Of a stretch of DNA of 64,000 nt, positions 48,522-57,459 are shown in pieces. The stretch is from assembly GCF_002250055.1 (NCBI RefSeq), contig NZ_CP018866.1, positions 984,501 through 1,048,500 of the forward strand, written 5' to 3'. Made by a program: the position numbers and the translations under genes. A model generated the notes under the pieces. The model had not been told where the DNA came from. It did no database searches and saw nothing but the letters and a program-made list of their open reading frames with translations. Every line of letters starts with the position of its first letter. Position 1 is the stretch's first letter. The DNA comes from Sutcliffiella cohnii (lineage in GTDB: Bacteria > Bacillota > Bacilli > Bacillales > Bacillaceae_I).

Positions 48522-48801
48522 TTTGTACCCTCCATTAGTAATATGTATGAAACGATTCTAGTATTTGTTTAAGATTATAAGTTATACCAGTATTTTAGAA
48601 AGAAATGTATTTACGTTTTCTATATATACAGAATAAAGATTAAAGTATTACTTTCTAAAAGTATGTTCATTGTACTAACTTAAAGAGACTTGAGATTCAA
48701 GCTTTTTTATATATTAAAATCTTCTACAAAAAAGCTAATTTAGTTACTACTACATGAAGGTATAGCAAAAAGCTCATACTAAATTGTGGAGGTGGCTACT
48801 A

Positions 48802-49659
48802 TTGATAGTGTTTTGTTTATCGTTTTTATTAGCATTTACTCAACCGGTTGAAGTACAAAATGATCTTACTGTTAAAGAAGACGGAGAAACTATCTCCGTT
48901 ATTAATCGGGATGATTTTCTCATCCCAAACCCCGGTTTTCCGATTATAGATAGTGAACAAACGAACGGGTGGCTAGAAAAAATAGAAGAGAGTATATATA
49001 AACCAGCAAAGAATGCATATATAGGCGAGGACGGTCAAATTGTTCCTGAAGAAGCAGGAAAGAAGCTAAATAAACAAGCATTTTTAGAAAAATTTTATGC
49101 TTATCTTTTTGGAAAAGGTAGATCAACGATTGAAGTGCCAACATTAACCGTTTACCCAAAGGTGGATAGTGAATTATTATCTCAAGTTAGAGTAAAAAGA
49201 ATAGGTCAGTACGTAACCTTTTTTAACGCTTATAATTTAAGTCGGTCTCATAATATTTTTCTTTCTGCTAGTGCAATCGATAATCACGTTGTATTTCCGA
49301 ATGAAACTTTTTCATTTAATGAAACAGTTGGAAAGCGAACAATTGAAAGGGGCTATTTACTCGCACCGATTATCGTGAGAGGAGAATTATCCGAGGGAGT
49401 AGGAGGGGGAATATGTCAAGTATCATCCACATTATTTAATGCGGTTGATAATGCAGGCTTGAAGATTGTGGAAAGATATTCCCATAGTAGAAGAGTTCCT
49501 TATGTGCCACCTGGTCGAGATGCAACCGTCAGTTGGTACGGTCCAGACTTTCGTTTTCAAAACCAATATAATCAACCCATATTGATAAGAGCAAAAGGGT
49601 ATCGAGGTAGCGTAATAGTTACTCTTTATTCATCAGAAGATATAAACATTGAGAAATAA
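48802..49659 (+). CDS. VanW-family protein
   Basis: 285-residue protein with an N-terminal signal anchor (IVFCLSFLLAFTQP). The C-terminal VanW domain: GQYVTFFNAYNLSRSHNIFLSASAIDNHVVFPNETFSFNETVGKRTIERGYLLAPIIVRGELSEGVGGGICQVSSTLFNAVDNAGLKIVERYSHSRRVPYVPPGRDATVSW. VanW proteins are exported, possibly acting on peptidoglycan, with unknown activity (YoaR in B. subtilis). TTG 48802 is preferred because GGAGGTGG lies just before it and inside the longer frame that starts at TTG 48784. Confidence 0.87.
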   Translation: MIVFCLSFLLAFTQPVEVQNDLTVKEDGETISVINRDDFLIPNPGFPIIDSEQTNGWLEKIEESIYKPAKNAYIGEDGQIVPEEAGKKLNKQAFLEKFYAYLFGKGRSTIEVPTLTVYPKVDSELLSQVRVKRIGQYVTFFNAYNLSRSHNIFLSASAIDNHVVFPNETFSFNETVGKRTIERGYLLAPIIVRGELSEGVGGGICQVSSTLFNAVDNAGLKIVERYSHSRRVPYVPPGRDATVSWYGPDFRFQNQYNQPILIRAKGYRGSVIVTLYSSEDINIEK

Positions 49660-49810
49660 ATAGAAGGGGTCCTCTTTGTTATGTTTCTTAATATCTACAT
49701 AAAACGGAACTGCAAGGATTTATTTACCCATACTGATCCAATATGGATGGTGATATTTAGCAAAGAGGAACGGACTTATAAGAATTGTGTACAAAAAGCA
49801 TTTCTTTTTA

Positions 49811-49839
49811 TTGACGTGTATACATGTATACATGTATAC
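49811..49839 (+). promoter_or_regulatory. Sigma-A promoter with GntR-type operator
   Basis: TTGACG (49811-49816), 17 bp, TATACT (49834-49839). The 22-bp perfect palindrome made of overlapping GTATACATGTATAC units (49818-49839) covers the whole spacer and the -10. Position and symmetry suggest an operator for the GntR-family gene 43 bp downstream, i.e. autorepression. Confidence 0.75.
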
Positions 49840-49881
49840 TTAGACAAGACTTTTAAATGAAAAGTAAGGTGGTATATTCGA

Positions 49882-50574
49882 ATGAATAATGTATCTTCGT
49901 CTACAAAAAACTTAGGGGAACAAGCTTACGAAGCATTAAGAGAAGCAATTATTACTTTAGAGCTTGAACCAGGACAAACAATTTTTGAAAACGAAATAGC
50001 ATCGCAATTAAGCATAAGTCGTACTCCGACTCGAGATGCATTCAAACTTCTTATATCAGAAGGCTTAATTGAAGTTACACCGCAACGAACGAAAAAGGTT
50101 GTGAGAATTTCAGAATCAAAGGTAAAAGAAAGCGGGTTTGTTCGGTTAAGCCTTGAAACTAGTGCGTTTAAGCTTGTCGCAACGAATTGGCAAAGTACGA
50201 AAGTGTATGAAACAGCAGAAAGAGAGATTAAGAGAATACTACAGCAACAAAGAGAAGCAGCGGAGGATCAAGATATGAAACTGTTTCTTCAATGGGATGA
50301 AGCCTTTCATAACCGAATTCTTCAACTAGCTGGAAACGAAACGTTGCAAGGGGTAATTTACCACATGCGCGGTCATTTAAATCGTTTCCGATATTTAGCG
50401 ATGAGAGAAATAGTTTTAACAGAAGATTTAATCGTCGACCATGAACAATTGTTTACATGTCTTACACATAAAGAAGAAAAAAAGGTTGAAGAATTACTGA
50501 AACGCCATTTGACGAAATATCATGCAGAAATTCCTAGGTTACGGGAGCAATTTCCAACATATTTTACAGATTAA
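49882..50574 (+). CDS. GntR-family (FadR subgroup) transcriptional regulator
   Basis: 230-residue regulator. N-terminal winged helix: AYEALREAIITLELEPGQTIFENEIASQLSISRTPTRDAFKLLISEGLIEVTPQRTKKVVRIS. C-terminal all-helical FCD domain: WDEAFHNRILQLAGNETLQGVIYHMRGHLNRFRYLAMREI...DHEQLFTCLTHKEEKKVEELLKRHL, with His residues (HN, HLNR, H..L) placed as in metal-binding FadR-type members. It leads an operon with an Opp/Nik-type importer 20 bp downstream, so it probably controls it, with the 22-bp palindrome as operator. Confidence 0.9.
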   Translation: MNNVSSSTKNLGEQAYEALREAIITLELEPGQTIFENEIASQLSISRTPTRDAFKLLISEGLIEVTPQRTKKVVRISESKVKESGFVRLSLETSAFKLVATNWQSTKVYETAEREIKRILQQQREAAEDQDMKLFLQWDEAFHNRILQLAGNETLQGVIYHMRGHLNRFRYLAMREIVLTEDLIVDHEQLFTCLTHKEEKKVEELLKRHLTKYHAEIPRLREQFPTYFTD

Positions 50575-50593
50575 TTTAAAGGTGTGACATCAA

Positions 50594-52195
50594 ATGATAA
50601 GCAAACAACATGGAATTTTATTAATTACGATAGTTTTATTATTTTTAACAGCTTGTACAACAGATGGAGAAAGTAAAGTAGAAAATAAAGAGAAGAAGAG
50701 GGACGAGCTAGTACTCTCCATAAAAGGTGAGCCAAGCAACGGTTTTGACCCTACAACAGGCTGGGGACGTTATGGGTCACCATTATTTCAAAGTACGTTA
50801 TTTAAGAGAGATAACGATCTAAATATAGTAAATGACTTAGCTATCGGCTATGAAGTAAGTGAAGATGGGAAAGTTTGGACCGTAACATTACGTGAAGATG
50901 TCACGTTCTCAGATGGAGTAAACCTGACAGGCGAAGATGTGGAATTTACGTTCGAAACAGCATTACAAAAAGGGTCTATTGTTGATTTTACAAACTTAGA
51001 AAAAGTAGAAGTGGAGAACAGTTTTACCGTTAAATTTACGTTGAAAAGTCCACAGTCAACGTTTATTCATTCTTTAGTTGAAACAGGAATTGTCCCTATG
51101 CACGCATATAGTGACAAGTACGCCCAACAACCAATCGGCTCAGGACCGTATGAATTTGTTCAATGGGATAAAGGACAACAATTAATCGTAAAAGCAAATC
51201 CAAATTATTATGGTGACAAGCCATATTTTCAGCAGTTAACATTTTTATTTTTAAATGAAGATGCTACCTTTGCAGCCGCACAAGCTGGTCAAGTTGATAT
51301 TGCGGCTATACCGGCTACTTTTACTCATAAGGAAGTAAAAGGAATGAGATTAGAAGCAATTCGGTCCGTTGATAGTCGAGGAATTGCATTTCCATATGTT
51401 GAATCGGGTAATTTTACGGAAGATGGTTTACCAATCGGAAATGATGTTACAGCGGACCCTGCAATTAGAAAAGCAATGAACATTGCCATCGATAGACAAG
51501 CACTAATTGATGGTGTCCTTGATGGATATGGCTCCAAAGCCTATACATCTGTTGATGGTCTACCTTGGTGGAACGAAGAGACAGTCTTTGAAGATAGTAA
51601 CCTCCTACAGGCCGAACAAATATTAGCAGATGCTGGTTGGATAGATAGTGATGATGATGGGGTCGTGGAAAAGAATGGGTTAAAAGCGCAGTTTAGTCTT
51701 TATTATCCTGCTGACGATGCAATTAGGCAGTCTCTTTCTATCGTAGTAGCGGATATGTTAAAACCATTAGGAATTGCTATTAATGTAGAAGGAGCAAGCT
51801 GGGATAAGATTGAGCAAAAGATGTATTCCAATGCAGTGATGATGGGGTGGGGTAGTCATAACCCTCAAGAGTTATACAATGTTTATAGCAGTAACTTTGC
51901 TGGAATCGAATATTACAATACCGGATTTTATAAAAATGATGTGGTAGACGATTATTTAGAAAAAGCATTAACGTCAAATGATGTAGAAGAAGCACTATCT
52001 TATTGGAGGAAAGCCCAATGGGATGGCACAACAGGTATAAGTGCAGATACACCTTGGGCGTGGTTAGTAAATATAGACCATGTTTATTTGATTAAAGAGG
52101 GTCTTGATATTGGAAATCAACGAGTTCAGCCTCACGGACATGGTTGGCCACTTACGAGTAATATTGAGCAATGGAAATGGGTTAAGGAAGAATGA
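50594..52195 (+). CDS. Opp/Nik-family ABC substrate-binding lipoprotein
   Basis: 533-residue SBP_bac_5-type lipoprotein (lipobox LTAC, C21). Features: GEPSNGFDPTTGWGRYGSPLFQSTLF, DGKVWTVTLREDVTFSDG, GSGPYEFVQWDKGQQLIVKANPNYYG, RKAMNIAIDRQALIDGVLDGYG and SDDDGVVEKNG. Members bind peptides, nickel-chelates or opine metallophores (CntA/NikA). Sequence WGRYGSPLF...MGWGSHNPQELYNVY is like nickel/metallophore types, but this is a tentative ligand call. It overlaps the permease gene by 4 bp. Confidence 0.88.
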   Translation: MISKQHGILLITIVLLFLTACTTDGESKVENKEKKRDELVLSIKGEPSNGFDPTTGWGRYGSPLFQSTLFKRDNDLNIVNDLAIGYEVSEDGKVWTVTLREDVTFSDGVNLTGEDVEFTFETALQKGSIVDFTNLEKVEVENSFTVKFTLKSPQSTFIHSLVETGIVPMHAYSDKYAQQPIGSGPYEFVQWDKGQQLIVKANPNYYGDKPYFQQLTFLFLNEDATFAAAQAGQVDIAAIPATFTHKEVKGMRLEAIRSVDSRGIAFPYVESGNFTEDGLPIGNDVTADPAIRKAMNIAIDRQALIDGVLDGYGSKAYTSVDGLPWWNEETVFEDSNLLQAEQILADAGWIDSDDDGVVEKNGLKAQFSLYYPADDAIRQSLSIVVADMLKPLGIAINVEGASWDKIEQKMYSNAVMMGWGSHNPQELYNVYSSNFAGIEYYNTGFYKNDVVDDYLEKALTSNDVEEALSYWRKAQWDGTTGISADTPWAWLVNIDHVYLIKEGLDIGNQRVQPHGHGWPLTSNIEQWKWVKEE

Positions 52196-53178
52196 GAAAG
52201 CCATTAATCTTCCTTATAAGTAAGTCGGTAAGAATGGTAACACTTTTAGTGGCGATTTGCTTTCTATCCTTTCTCTTATTAAAAAGCTCTCCAATTGATC
52301 CGATACAAGCATATATCGGAGCGGAACAATTAAATGTAGGTCCAGAGCAAAGAGAGAAAATTGCTCAATATTGGGGATTAGACCAACCATTCATGGTGCA
52401 ATTTTTTAATTGGGGCTCCTCCTTGTTAAAAGGAGATATGGGAACATCGATGATCTATCGACAACCAGTATCAGAAGTAATAAGCGAGAGGCTTATGCAC
52501 ACGTTAGTTTTAATGTTAGCCGCTTGGAGCCTATCAGGGGTAGTAGGATTTATTCTCGGCATTATAGCAGCAATGAATAGAGATACATGGATAGATAGAC
52601 TAATTAAATGGTATTGTTATACACTAGCTTCCACTCCGACATTTTGGATGGGGCTTTTAGTCTTAATTGTTTTCGCCGTTTGGCTAGGTTGGTTCCCAAT
52701 TGGACTGAGTGTTCCTCCTGGTACTCTATCAGAAGATGTTACATTGCTTGATAGATGGAAGCATACTTTCCTCCCAGCGCTAACATTAAGTATCGTTGGG
52801 GTTGGAAATGTTGCACTTCATACGAGACAAAAATTAAATGAGGTTTTAGAGAGCTACTATGTTCTATTTGCAAAAGCAAGAGGCGAAAAAGGTTTTCTAT
52901 TAGTTTGGCGTCATGGTTTGCGGAATATTGCCATTCCCGCCATTACGATACAGTTTGCGGCCTGGGGTGAATTATTTGGTGGCGCGGTGTTAGCTGAGCA
53001 AGTATTTTCATACCCAGGCTTAGGTCAAGCGACAGTAGAGGCGGGCCTTCGTGGAGATGTCCCGCTATTACTAGGGCTAGTCATCATAAGTACCCTCTTT
53101 GTTTTCGTAGGAAATTTAGTAGCTGACGTATTTTATAAGTTTTTAGATCCGAGGATAAGGGAGGATAGTTCGTTATGA
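52192..53178 (+). CDS. Opp/Nik-family ABC permease, subunit B
   Basis: 328-residue permease with about six membrane helices, NikB/OppB type: N-terminal KSSPIDPIQAYIGAEQ, LMHTLVLMLAAWSLSGVVGFILGIIAAM, TPTFWMGLLVLIVFAVWLGWFPIG, and an EAA-like loop AKARGEKGFLLVWRHGLRNIAIPAIT. The FSYPGLGQATVEAGLRGDVPLLLGLVI stretch is the family C-terminal motif. ATGA overlaps with both neighbours. Confidence 0.92.
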   Translation: MRKPLIFLISKSVRMVTLLVAICFLSFLLLKSSPIDPIQAYIGAEQLNVGPEQREKIAQYWGLDQPFMVQFFNWGSSLLKGDMGTSMIYRQPVSEVISERLMHTLVLMLAAWSLSGVVGFILGIIAAMNRDTWIDRLIKWYCYTLASTPTFWMGLLVLIVFAVWLGWFPIGLSVPPGTLSEDVTLLDRWKHTFLPALTLSIVGVGNVALHTRQKLNEVLESYYVLFAKARGEKGFLLVWRHGLRNIAIPAITIQFAAWGELFGGAVLAEQVFSYPGLGQATVEAGLRGDVPLLLGLVIISTLFVFVGNLVADVFYKFLDPRIREDSSL

Positions 53179-54011
53179 TTTCTCCCTTTACACTAATGAA
53201 TAAAAAACAAAAGGCTTTATTCTTTGCTATTTTCTCTTTACTATTTTTAGGAAGTATCATCGTGATTGGTGCTTCACTTAATGAAGAAACTGTTTCTACT
53301 AATCTACAAGCGAAATACGTTTCGCCAACGCTCTTACATCCATTCGGGACGGACTGGTTAGGTAGAGATATGTTTTCTCGTACGATAAAAGGGCTTTCTC
53401 TTAGCGTTACGGTCGGTGTACTAGGTGCTGTTAATAGTACTTTTATCGCAATTACACTTGGAATGATTGCTGCTACACTCGGAAAAACGGCTGACCGAAT
53501 CGTATCGTGGACAATTGATTTGTTTTTAAGTGTCCCACATTTAGTAACGTTAATACTAATTGCTTTTACGTTAGGAGGCGGGACAAAAGCTATTGTCGTT
53601 GGTATTGCACTAACACATTGGCCAAGCCTTGCTCGAATCGTTCGAGCGGAAGTAATGCAGATTCGTTCCGCACCTTATGTTCAGCTATCGAAAAAGATGG
53701 GGAAGTCAAACTGGTGGATCGTAACGAAGCATATTTTCCCCCACGTATTGCCACAAATTTTAGTAGGGTTTTTATTGCTCTTTCCCCATGCGATTTTACA
53801 TGAGGCTGCTGTCACCTTTATAGGGTTAGGTTTATCCCCGCACGAACCAGCGATAGGAATTATACTTTCGGAGTCTATGAAGTACTTATCTAGCGGAATG
53901 TGGTGGCTTGCGTTTTTCCCTGGCCTTTGCTTACTCGTTGTCGTAAGAACATTTGATGTACTAGGTGAAAATGTTCGCATTCTACTAAATATCGAGAAAA
54001 AAGAAAATTAA
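53175..54011 (+). CDS. Opp/Nik-family ABC permease, subunit C
   Basis: 278-residue permease (NikC/OppC type): LLHPFGTDWLGRDMFSRTIKGLSLSVTVGVLG, an EAA loop SKKMGKSNWWIVTKHIFPHVLPQILVGFLLL, and EAAVTFIGLGLSPHEPAIGIILSESMKYL. It overlaps subunit B by 4 bp and precedes the two ATPase genes. Together with the lipoprotein it forms one importer in the plasma membrane. Confidence 0.92.
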   Translation: MISPFTLMNKKQKALFFAIFSLLFLGSIIVIGASLNEETVSTNLQAKYVSPTLLHPFGTDWLGRDMFSRTIKGLSLSVTVGVLGAVNSTFIAITLGMIAATLGKTADRIVSWTIDLFLSVPHLVTLILIAFTLGGGTKAIVVGIALTHWPSLARIVRAEVMQIRSAPYVQLSKKMGKSNWWIVTKHIFPHVLPQILVGFLLLFPHAILHEAAVTFIGLGLSPHEPAIGIILSESMKYLSSGMWWLAFFPGLCLLVVVRTFDVLGENVRILLNIEKKEN

Positions 54012-54025
54012 GAAGGGGGATATGC

Positions 54026-54949
54026 ATGTCTATTCTAGAAGTAGAAAACTTATCAGTATCGTTTACCGAGTATACGAAAGGTTTTAGAAGAGAAAAAAGG
54101 ACGTATATCTCCAGCTTAGATTTATCGGTGAAAGCAGGAGAAGTGGTGGCAGTCGTCGGAGCTAGTGGATCGGGAAAAAGCTTGTTAGCCCATGCGATTT
54201 TAGGCATACTTCCTAAAAATGCTACGGTGGGCGGTACGATTAAATATAATGGTAAACTATTAACTGCTTCTCGACAAAAAACGATAAGAGGGACCGAAAT
54301 AGCATTAATTCCACAATCTGTTAATTTTCTAGACCCATTGATGAAAGTTGGGAAACAAGTTCAAACTGCAGTTCAAAACGGAGATGCGAAAACGAAACAG
54401 AGGAAAGTTTTTGAAAGATATCAATTAAAAAACGAAGTAGAAAAAATGTATCCTTTTCAACTGTCAGGTGGGATGGCGAGGCGAGTGTTATTGTCCACCG
54501 CAACCGTAAGCGGGGCAAGGCTAATAATTGCAGACGAACCAACACCAGGAATGGACAAAGCAGTGCTTTTAGAGGCAATGAAATCTATAAGGGATCTAGC
54601 AGACACTGGATGTGGGGTAATACTCATTACACATGATATCGATTCGGCGCTTACAATTGCAGATAAAATCTCGGTGTTTTATGCTGGAACGAATGTCGAA
54701 ACATCTCCTGTACAACATTTTAGTGGAAGTGGTGAAAAGCTAAGGCACCCTTATAGCAAAGCGTTATGGCGCGCTCTTCCACAAAATGATTTTATTGGGA
54801 TCGAAGGAACTCAACCTCATGCTAGTCAATTGCCACCGGGATGTTTATTTGAGCCGAGATGTAAAATGGCAACGGACGATTGTAAAAAAGAAAGACCAGA
54901 GATGAGAAGTTTACGCGACGGAATGGTGAGGTGTATCTATGCAACTTAA
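54026..54949 (+). CDS. Opp/Nik-family ABC ATPase, subunit D
   Basis: 307-residue ATPase: VGASGSGKSLLAHAIL (Walker A), LIPQSVNFLDPLMKVGKQV (Q-loop), FQLSGGMARRVLLSTATVSGARLIIADEPTPGMD (signature, Walker B), ITHDIDSALTIADKI (switch His). The C-terminal oligopeptide-type domain LPPGCLFEPRCKMATDDCKKERPEM has three Cys, the pattern of OppD/OppF C-terminal iron-sulfur-binding or structural region. Overlaps subunit F by 11 bp. Confidence 0.92.
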   Translation: MSILEVENLSVSFTEYTKGFRREKRTYISSLDLSVKAGEVVAVVGASGSGKSLLAHAILGILPKNATVGGTIKYNGKLLTASRQKTIRGTEIALIPQSVNFLDPLMKVGKQVQTAVQNGDAKTKQRKVFERYQLKNEVEKMYPFQLSGGMARRVLLSTATVSGARLIIADEPTPGMDKAVLLEAMKSIRDLADTGCGVILITHDIDSALTIADKISVFYAGTNVETSPVQHFSGSGEKLRHPYSKALWRALPQNDFIGIEGTQPHASQLPPGCLFEPRCKMATDDCKKERPEMRSLRDGMVRCIYAT

Positions 54950-55553
54950 AGCCGAAAATGTATCCTTCCGATATGGTAACAACACTCCGTTATTTGAAAA
55001 TGTAACCTTAGAAGTAAACGAAGACGAAATTGTTGGCATTGTAGCTCCTAGTGGGTTCGGAAAAACAACGTTGTGTAAAATTTTAGCCGGTTATGAATCG
55101 CCTTCCACAGGCGAAGTAACGTTAGGCGGAAGTCCATTGCCAGTAGTAGGATACCATCCAGTTCAATTAGTATTTCAACATCCTGAAAAAGCAATTAATC
55201 CTCGCTGGAAAATGGGTCAAGTATTATCGGAAAGTGGAGAACAGGATCAAGAAATACTGCAAATGCTAGGAATTCAAAAAGAATGGCTTAAAAGATGGCC
55301 AAATGAGTTGTCGGGCGGTGAACTACAACGATTTTGTATCGCACGAGCACTAGCATCACATACACGATTTTTAATAGCGGATGAAATGACAACTATGCTA
55401 GATGCTATTACACAAGCTCAAATTTGGCAAGCAGTAATGGAGATTGCTAAGAAGCGTAAGATTGGAATAATAGTAGTTAGTCATGATGAAAGCCTCATAC
55501 AAAAGTTGTGTCAGCGAGTTATAAGATTAAACGTAAATGAAAAGGAGGGGTAA
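54939..55553 (+). CDS. Opp/Nik-family ABC ATPase, subunit F
   Basis: 204-residue ATPase with IVAPSGFGKTTLCKILAGY (Walker A with F in place of the usual S/C), VFQHPEKAINPRWKMGQVL, LSGGELQRFCIARALASHTRFLIADEMTTMLD and VSHDESLIQKL. Short form without the extra C-terminal Cys domain found in subunit D, as in NikE/CntF. Last gene of the operon; its terminator starts inside its final codons. Confidence 0.9.
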   Translation: MQLKAENVSFRYGNNTPLFENVTLEVNEDEIVGIVAPSGFGKTTLCKILAGYESPSTGEVTLGGSPLPVVGYHPVQLVFQHPEKAINPRWKMGQVLSESGEQDQEILQMLGIQKEWLKRWPNELSGGELQRFCIARALASHTRFLIADEMTTMLDAITQAQIWQAVMEIAKKRKIGIIVVSHDESLIQKLCQRVIRLNVNEKEG

Positions 55554-55590
55554 GGCTTCTGTTGAATAAGAAGTCCTTACCTTATTTGTT
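55549..55590 (+). terminator. Rho-independent terminator
   Basis: GGTAAGGCTTCT / AGAAGTCCTTACC (one bulge) with TTATTTG tail. Confidence 0.78.
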
Positions 55591-55896
55591 TAATAGAAAT
55601 GATGTCACTGGATAATGTAGTCTAAACACAATGTAAAGATTTCAAGTACCTTCTTCTAATCCAACCAAATTTGAGTATGCGCAGTTTGGTTAAATAAAAA
55701 ATGCATACTTTCTATTTTTATTCTACTTTTTACACGAAATTAAACAAGTCCACAGTCACTTGACACAGTAAGCGAAAGATATTTTGAATACATCTTAAAT
55801 ATACCGGGAGCTATTGCATAAATTATTTTAATATATAAAATATATCGTTTTCCCAACACTGTAAAAAAATAGAATTTCAAAATTCAAATATGAAAA

Positions 55897-55911
55897 TATT
55901 TTCTGAAAACT
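55897..55911 (+). promoter_or_regulatory. CodY-like box
   Basis: TATTTTCTGAAAACT matches the CodY consensus AATTTTCWGAAAATT at 13 of 15 positions and lies directly upstream of the -35 of the brnQ promoter. brnQ is a known CodY target class (branched-chain amino acids). Confidence 0.7.
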
Positions 55912-55912
55912 A

Positions 55913-55941
55913 TTGTTTTTAACTTTTGTTCATGTTATATT
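55913..55941 (+). promoter_or_regulatory. Sigma-A-like promoter of brnQ
   Basis: TTGTTT (55913-55918), 17 bp, TATATT (55936-55941). Confidence 0.6.
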
Positions 55942-56080
55942 GTCTTCGTGCTTGATTCGACAAAGTACAACATTAACTTTCAGACAATATCGAAGATTTA
56001 CTGAAATAACTTTATGCTTTATGTCGATAAAAATACTAGAAGTATATTATTATACTAAAATATTTGGAGGGGAAGATAAA

Positions 56081-57406
56081 ATGTCTTCAAAAGGTAACAC
56101 AACAAATTTATTTGCAGTAGGCTTTATGCTATTTGCACTATTTTTCGGAGCTGGTAATTTAATTTTTCCAGTAATGCTAGGACAAATGGCTGGCGAGAAT
56201 ATTTTTGCGGCGAATGCTGGGTTTATTGTAACAGGAGTAGGATTACCAGTCCTATGTATCGTTGCATTAGCGTTCTCTCGTAAAAGTGATTTACAATCGT
56301 TAGCAAGTAGAGTTCATCCAGTATATGGTTTATTATTTACAATTGCACTTTATTTATCAATCGGACCGCTTTTTGCGATTCCTAGAACAAATACAGTTTC
56401 ATTTGAAATTGGTATTCGACCATTTATAGGTGATGCGACAGGCTTTTGGCCATTATTCCTTTATACTATTATTTTCTTCGGAATCACCTTGTATTTTTCT
56501 TTGCAGTCTAGCAGTCTTGTAAATGTTATTGGTAAGTTTTTAACACCGTTATTGTTAGCTGTAATTGGAATTTTAATTATTGCGGCAATCTTTAACCCAA
56601 TTGGACAAATCCAGGCTCCAATTAACACTTATATGAATGATAGTTTCTTTAAAGGCTTCCAAGAAGGGTATTTAACGATGGATGCTTTAGCTGCATTTGT
56701 ATTTGGAATTATCATAATTAATATCATAAAAGAAAGAGGAGCAGCTTCAAGTAAAGAAATTATGGTTTCGAGTCTTAAAGTTGCGTTAATCGCAGGAGTA
56801 TTACTAGCACTTATCTATTCTTCTCTTGCTTTTATGGGTGCAACAAGTGTAGCAGGTCTAGGGATTTTAGATAATGGTGGAGCAGTTTTAGCGAGTGTTT
56901 CTGAGCACTATTTCGGATCTTTTGGACAAGTACTGCTAGCAGTTATCGTTATTGCAGCGTGTTTAACGACAAGTATTGGATTAATTACTTCTTGTGCAGC
57001 TTACTTTAATAAAATTGTTCCGTCCATTTCATATAAAGTATGGGCAGTTGTCTTTACAGTATTTAGTGCAGTAATATCAAACTTTGGATTATCAACCTTA
57101 ATTGCGATTTCTATTCCTGTTTTATATACACTTTATCCTTTAGCAATTTGTTTAATGATTTTAACTTTCTTACATCCTTTATTCAAAGGGAAAAAGGCAG
57201 TTTATCAAGTGAGTATTGCGTTTACACTTATTGTAAGTGTTATTGAAAGACTTCCTGTACAAGGAGTACATGAACTATTTAATGCTATTCTTCCATGGTA
57301 TTCAGTTGGGTTAGGCTGGTTAATACCAGCGATGGTAGGTGGAGTTATTGGCTATCTGTTCTCGATGATAATAGGAGAACAACGTACAGCACCAGTTGAA
57401 AACTAA
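56081..57406 (+). CDS. brnQ: Branched-chain amino acid transporter BrnQ
   Basis: 441-residue LIVCS-family sodium- or proton-coupled importer of Leu/Ile/Val with about 12 membrane helices: LFAVGFMLFALFFGAGNLIFPVMLGQMAG at the N-terminus, GPLFAIPRTNTVSFEIG, DALAAFVFGIIIINIIKERG, LTTSIGLITSCAAYF. GGAGGGGA at 56066-56073 with a 7-nt spacer fixes ATG 56081. An upstream CodY-like box suggests repression when branched-chain amino acids are plentiful. Terminator follows. Confidence 0.95.
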   Translation: MSSKGNTTNLFAVGFMLFALFFGAGNLIFPVMLGQMAGENIFAANAGFIVTGVGLPVLCIVALAFSRKSDLQSLASRVHPVYGLLFTIALYLSIGPLFAIPRTNTVSFEIGIRPFIGDATGFWPLFLYTIIFFGITLYFSLQSSSLVNVIGKFLTPLLLAVIGILIIAAIFNPIGQIQAPINTYMNDSFFKGFQEGYLTMDALAAFVFGIIIINIIKERGAASSKEIMVSSLKVALIAGVLLALIYSSLAFMGATSVAGLGILDNGGAVLASVSEHYFGSFGQVLLAVIVIAACLTTSIGLITSCAAYFNKIVPSISYKVWAVVFTVFSAVISNFGLSTLIAISIPVLYTLYPLAICLMILTFLHPLFKGKKAVYQVSIAFTLIVSVIERLPVQGVHELFNAILPWYSVGLGWLIPAMVGGVIGYLFSMIIGEQRTAPVEN

Positions 57407-57449
57407 AAAAAGCTACTCGTCACAATAATGTGGTGAGTAGCTTTTTTTT
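57407..57449 (+). terminator. Rho-independent terminator
   Basis: AAAAAGCTACTC / GAGTAGCTTTTT stem with a 16-nt loop (itself CAC/GTG) and TTTTTTTT tail. Confidence 0.9.
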
Positions 57450-57459
57450 CGTTTACAAG

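Larger units (their letters stand above)
55591..56080. other. brnQ upstream region
   Basis: 490 bp without a gene. It holds a hairpin AACCAAA / TTTGGTT at 55663-55691 of unknown role, the CodY-like box at 55897-55911, a sigma-A-like promoter at 55913-55941, and a ~140-nt 5' leader up to brnQ in which I see no T-box or riboswitch pattern. An in-frame ATG at 55913 (upstream of brnQ) is not the start. Confidence 0.6.

Noticed and set aside
55913..56080. N-terminal extension of BrnQ from an upstream in-frame ATG.
   Set aside because: The promoter lies across the extension, and ATG 56081 has a strong GGAGGGGA site and aligns with the usual BrnQ start.
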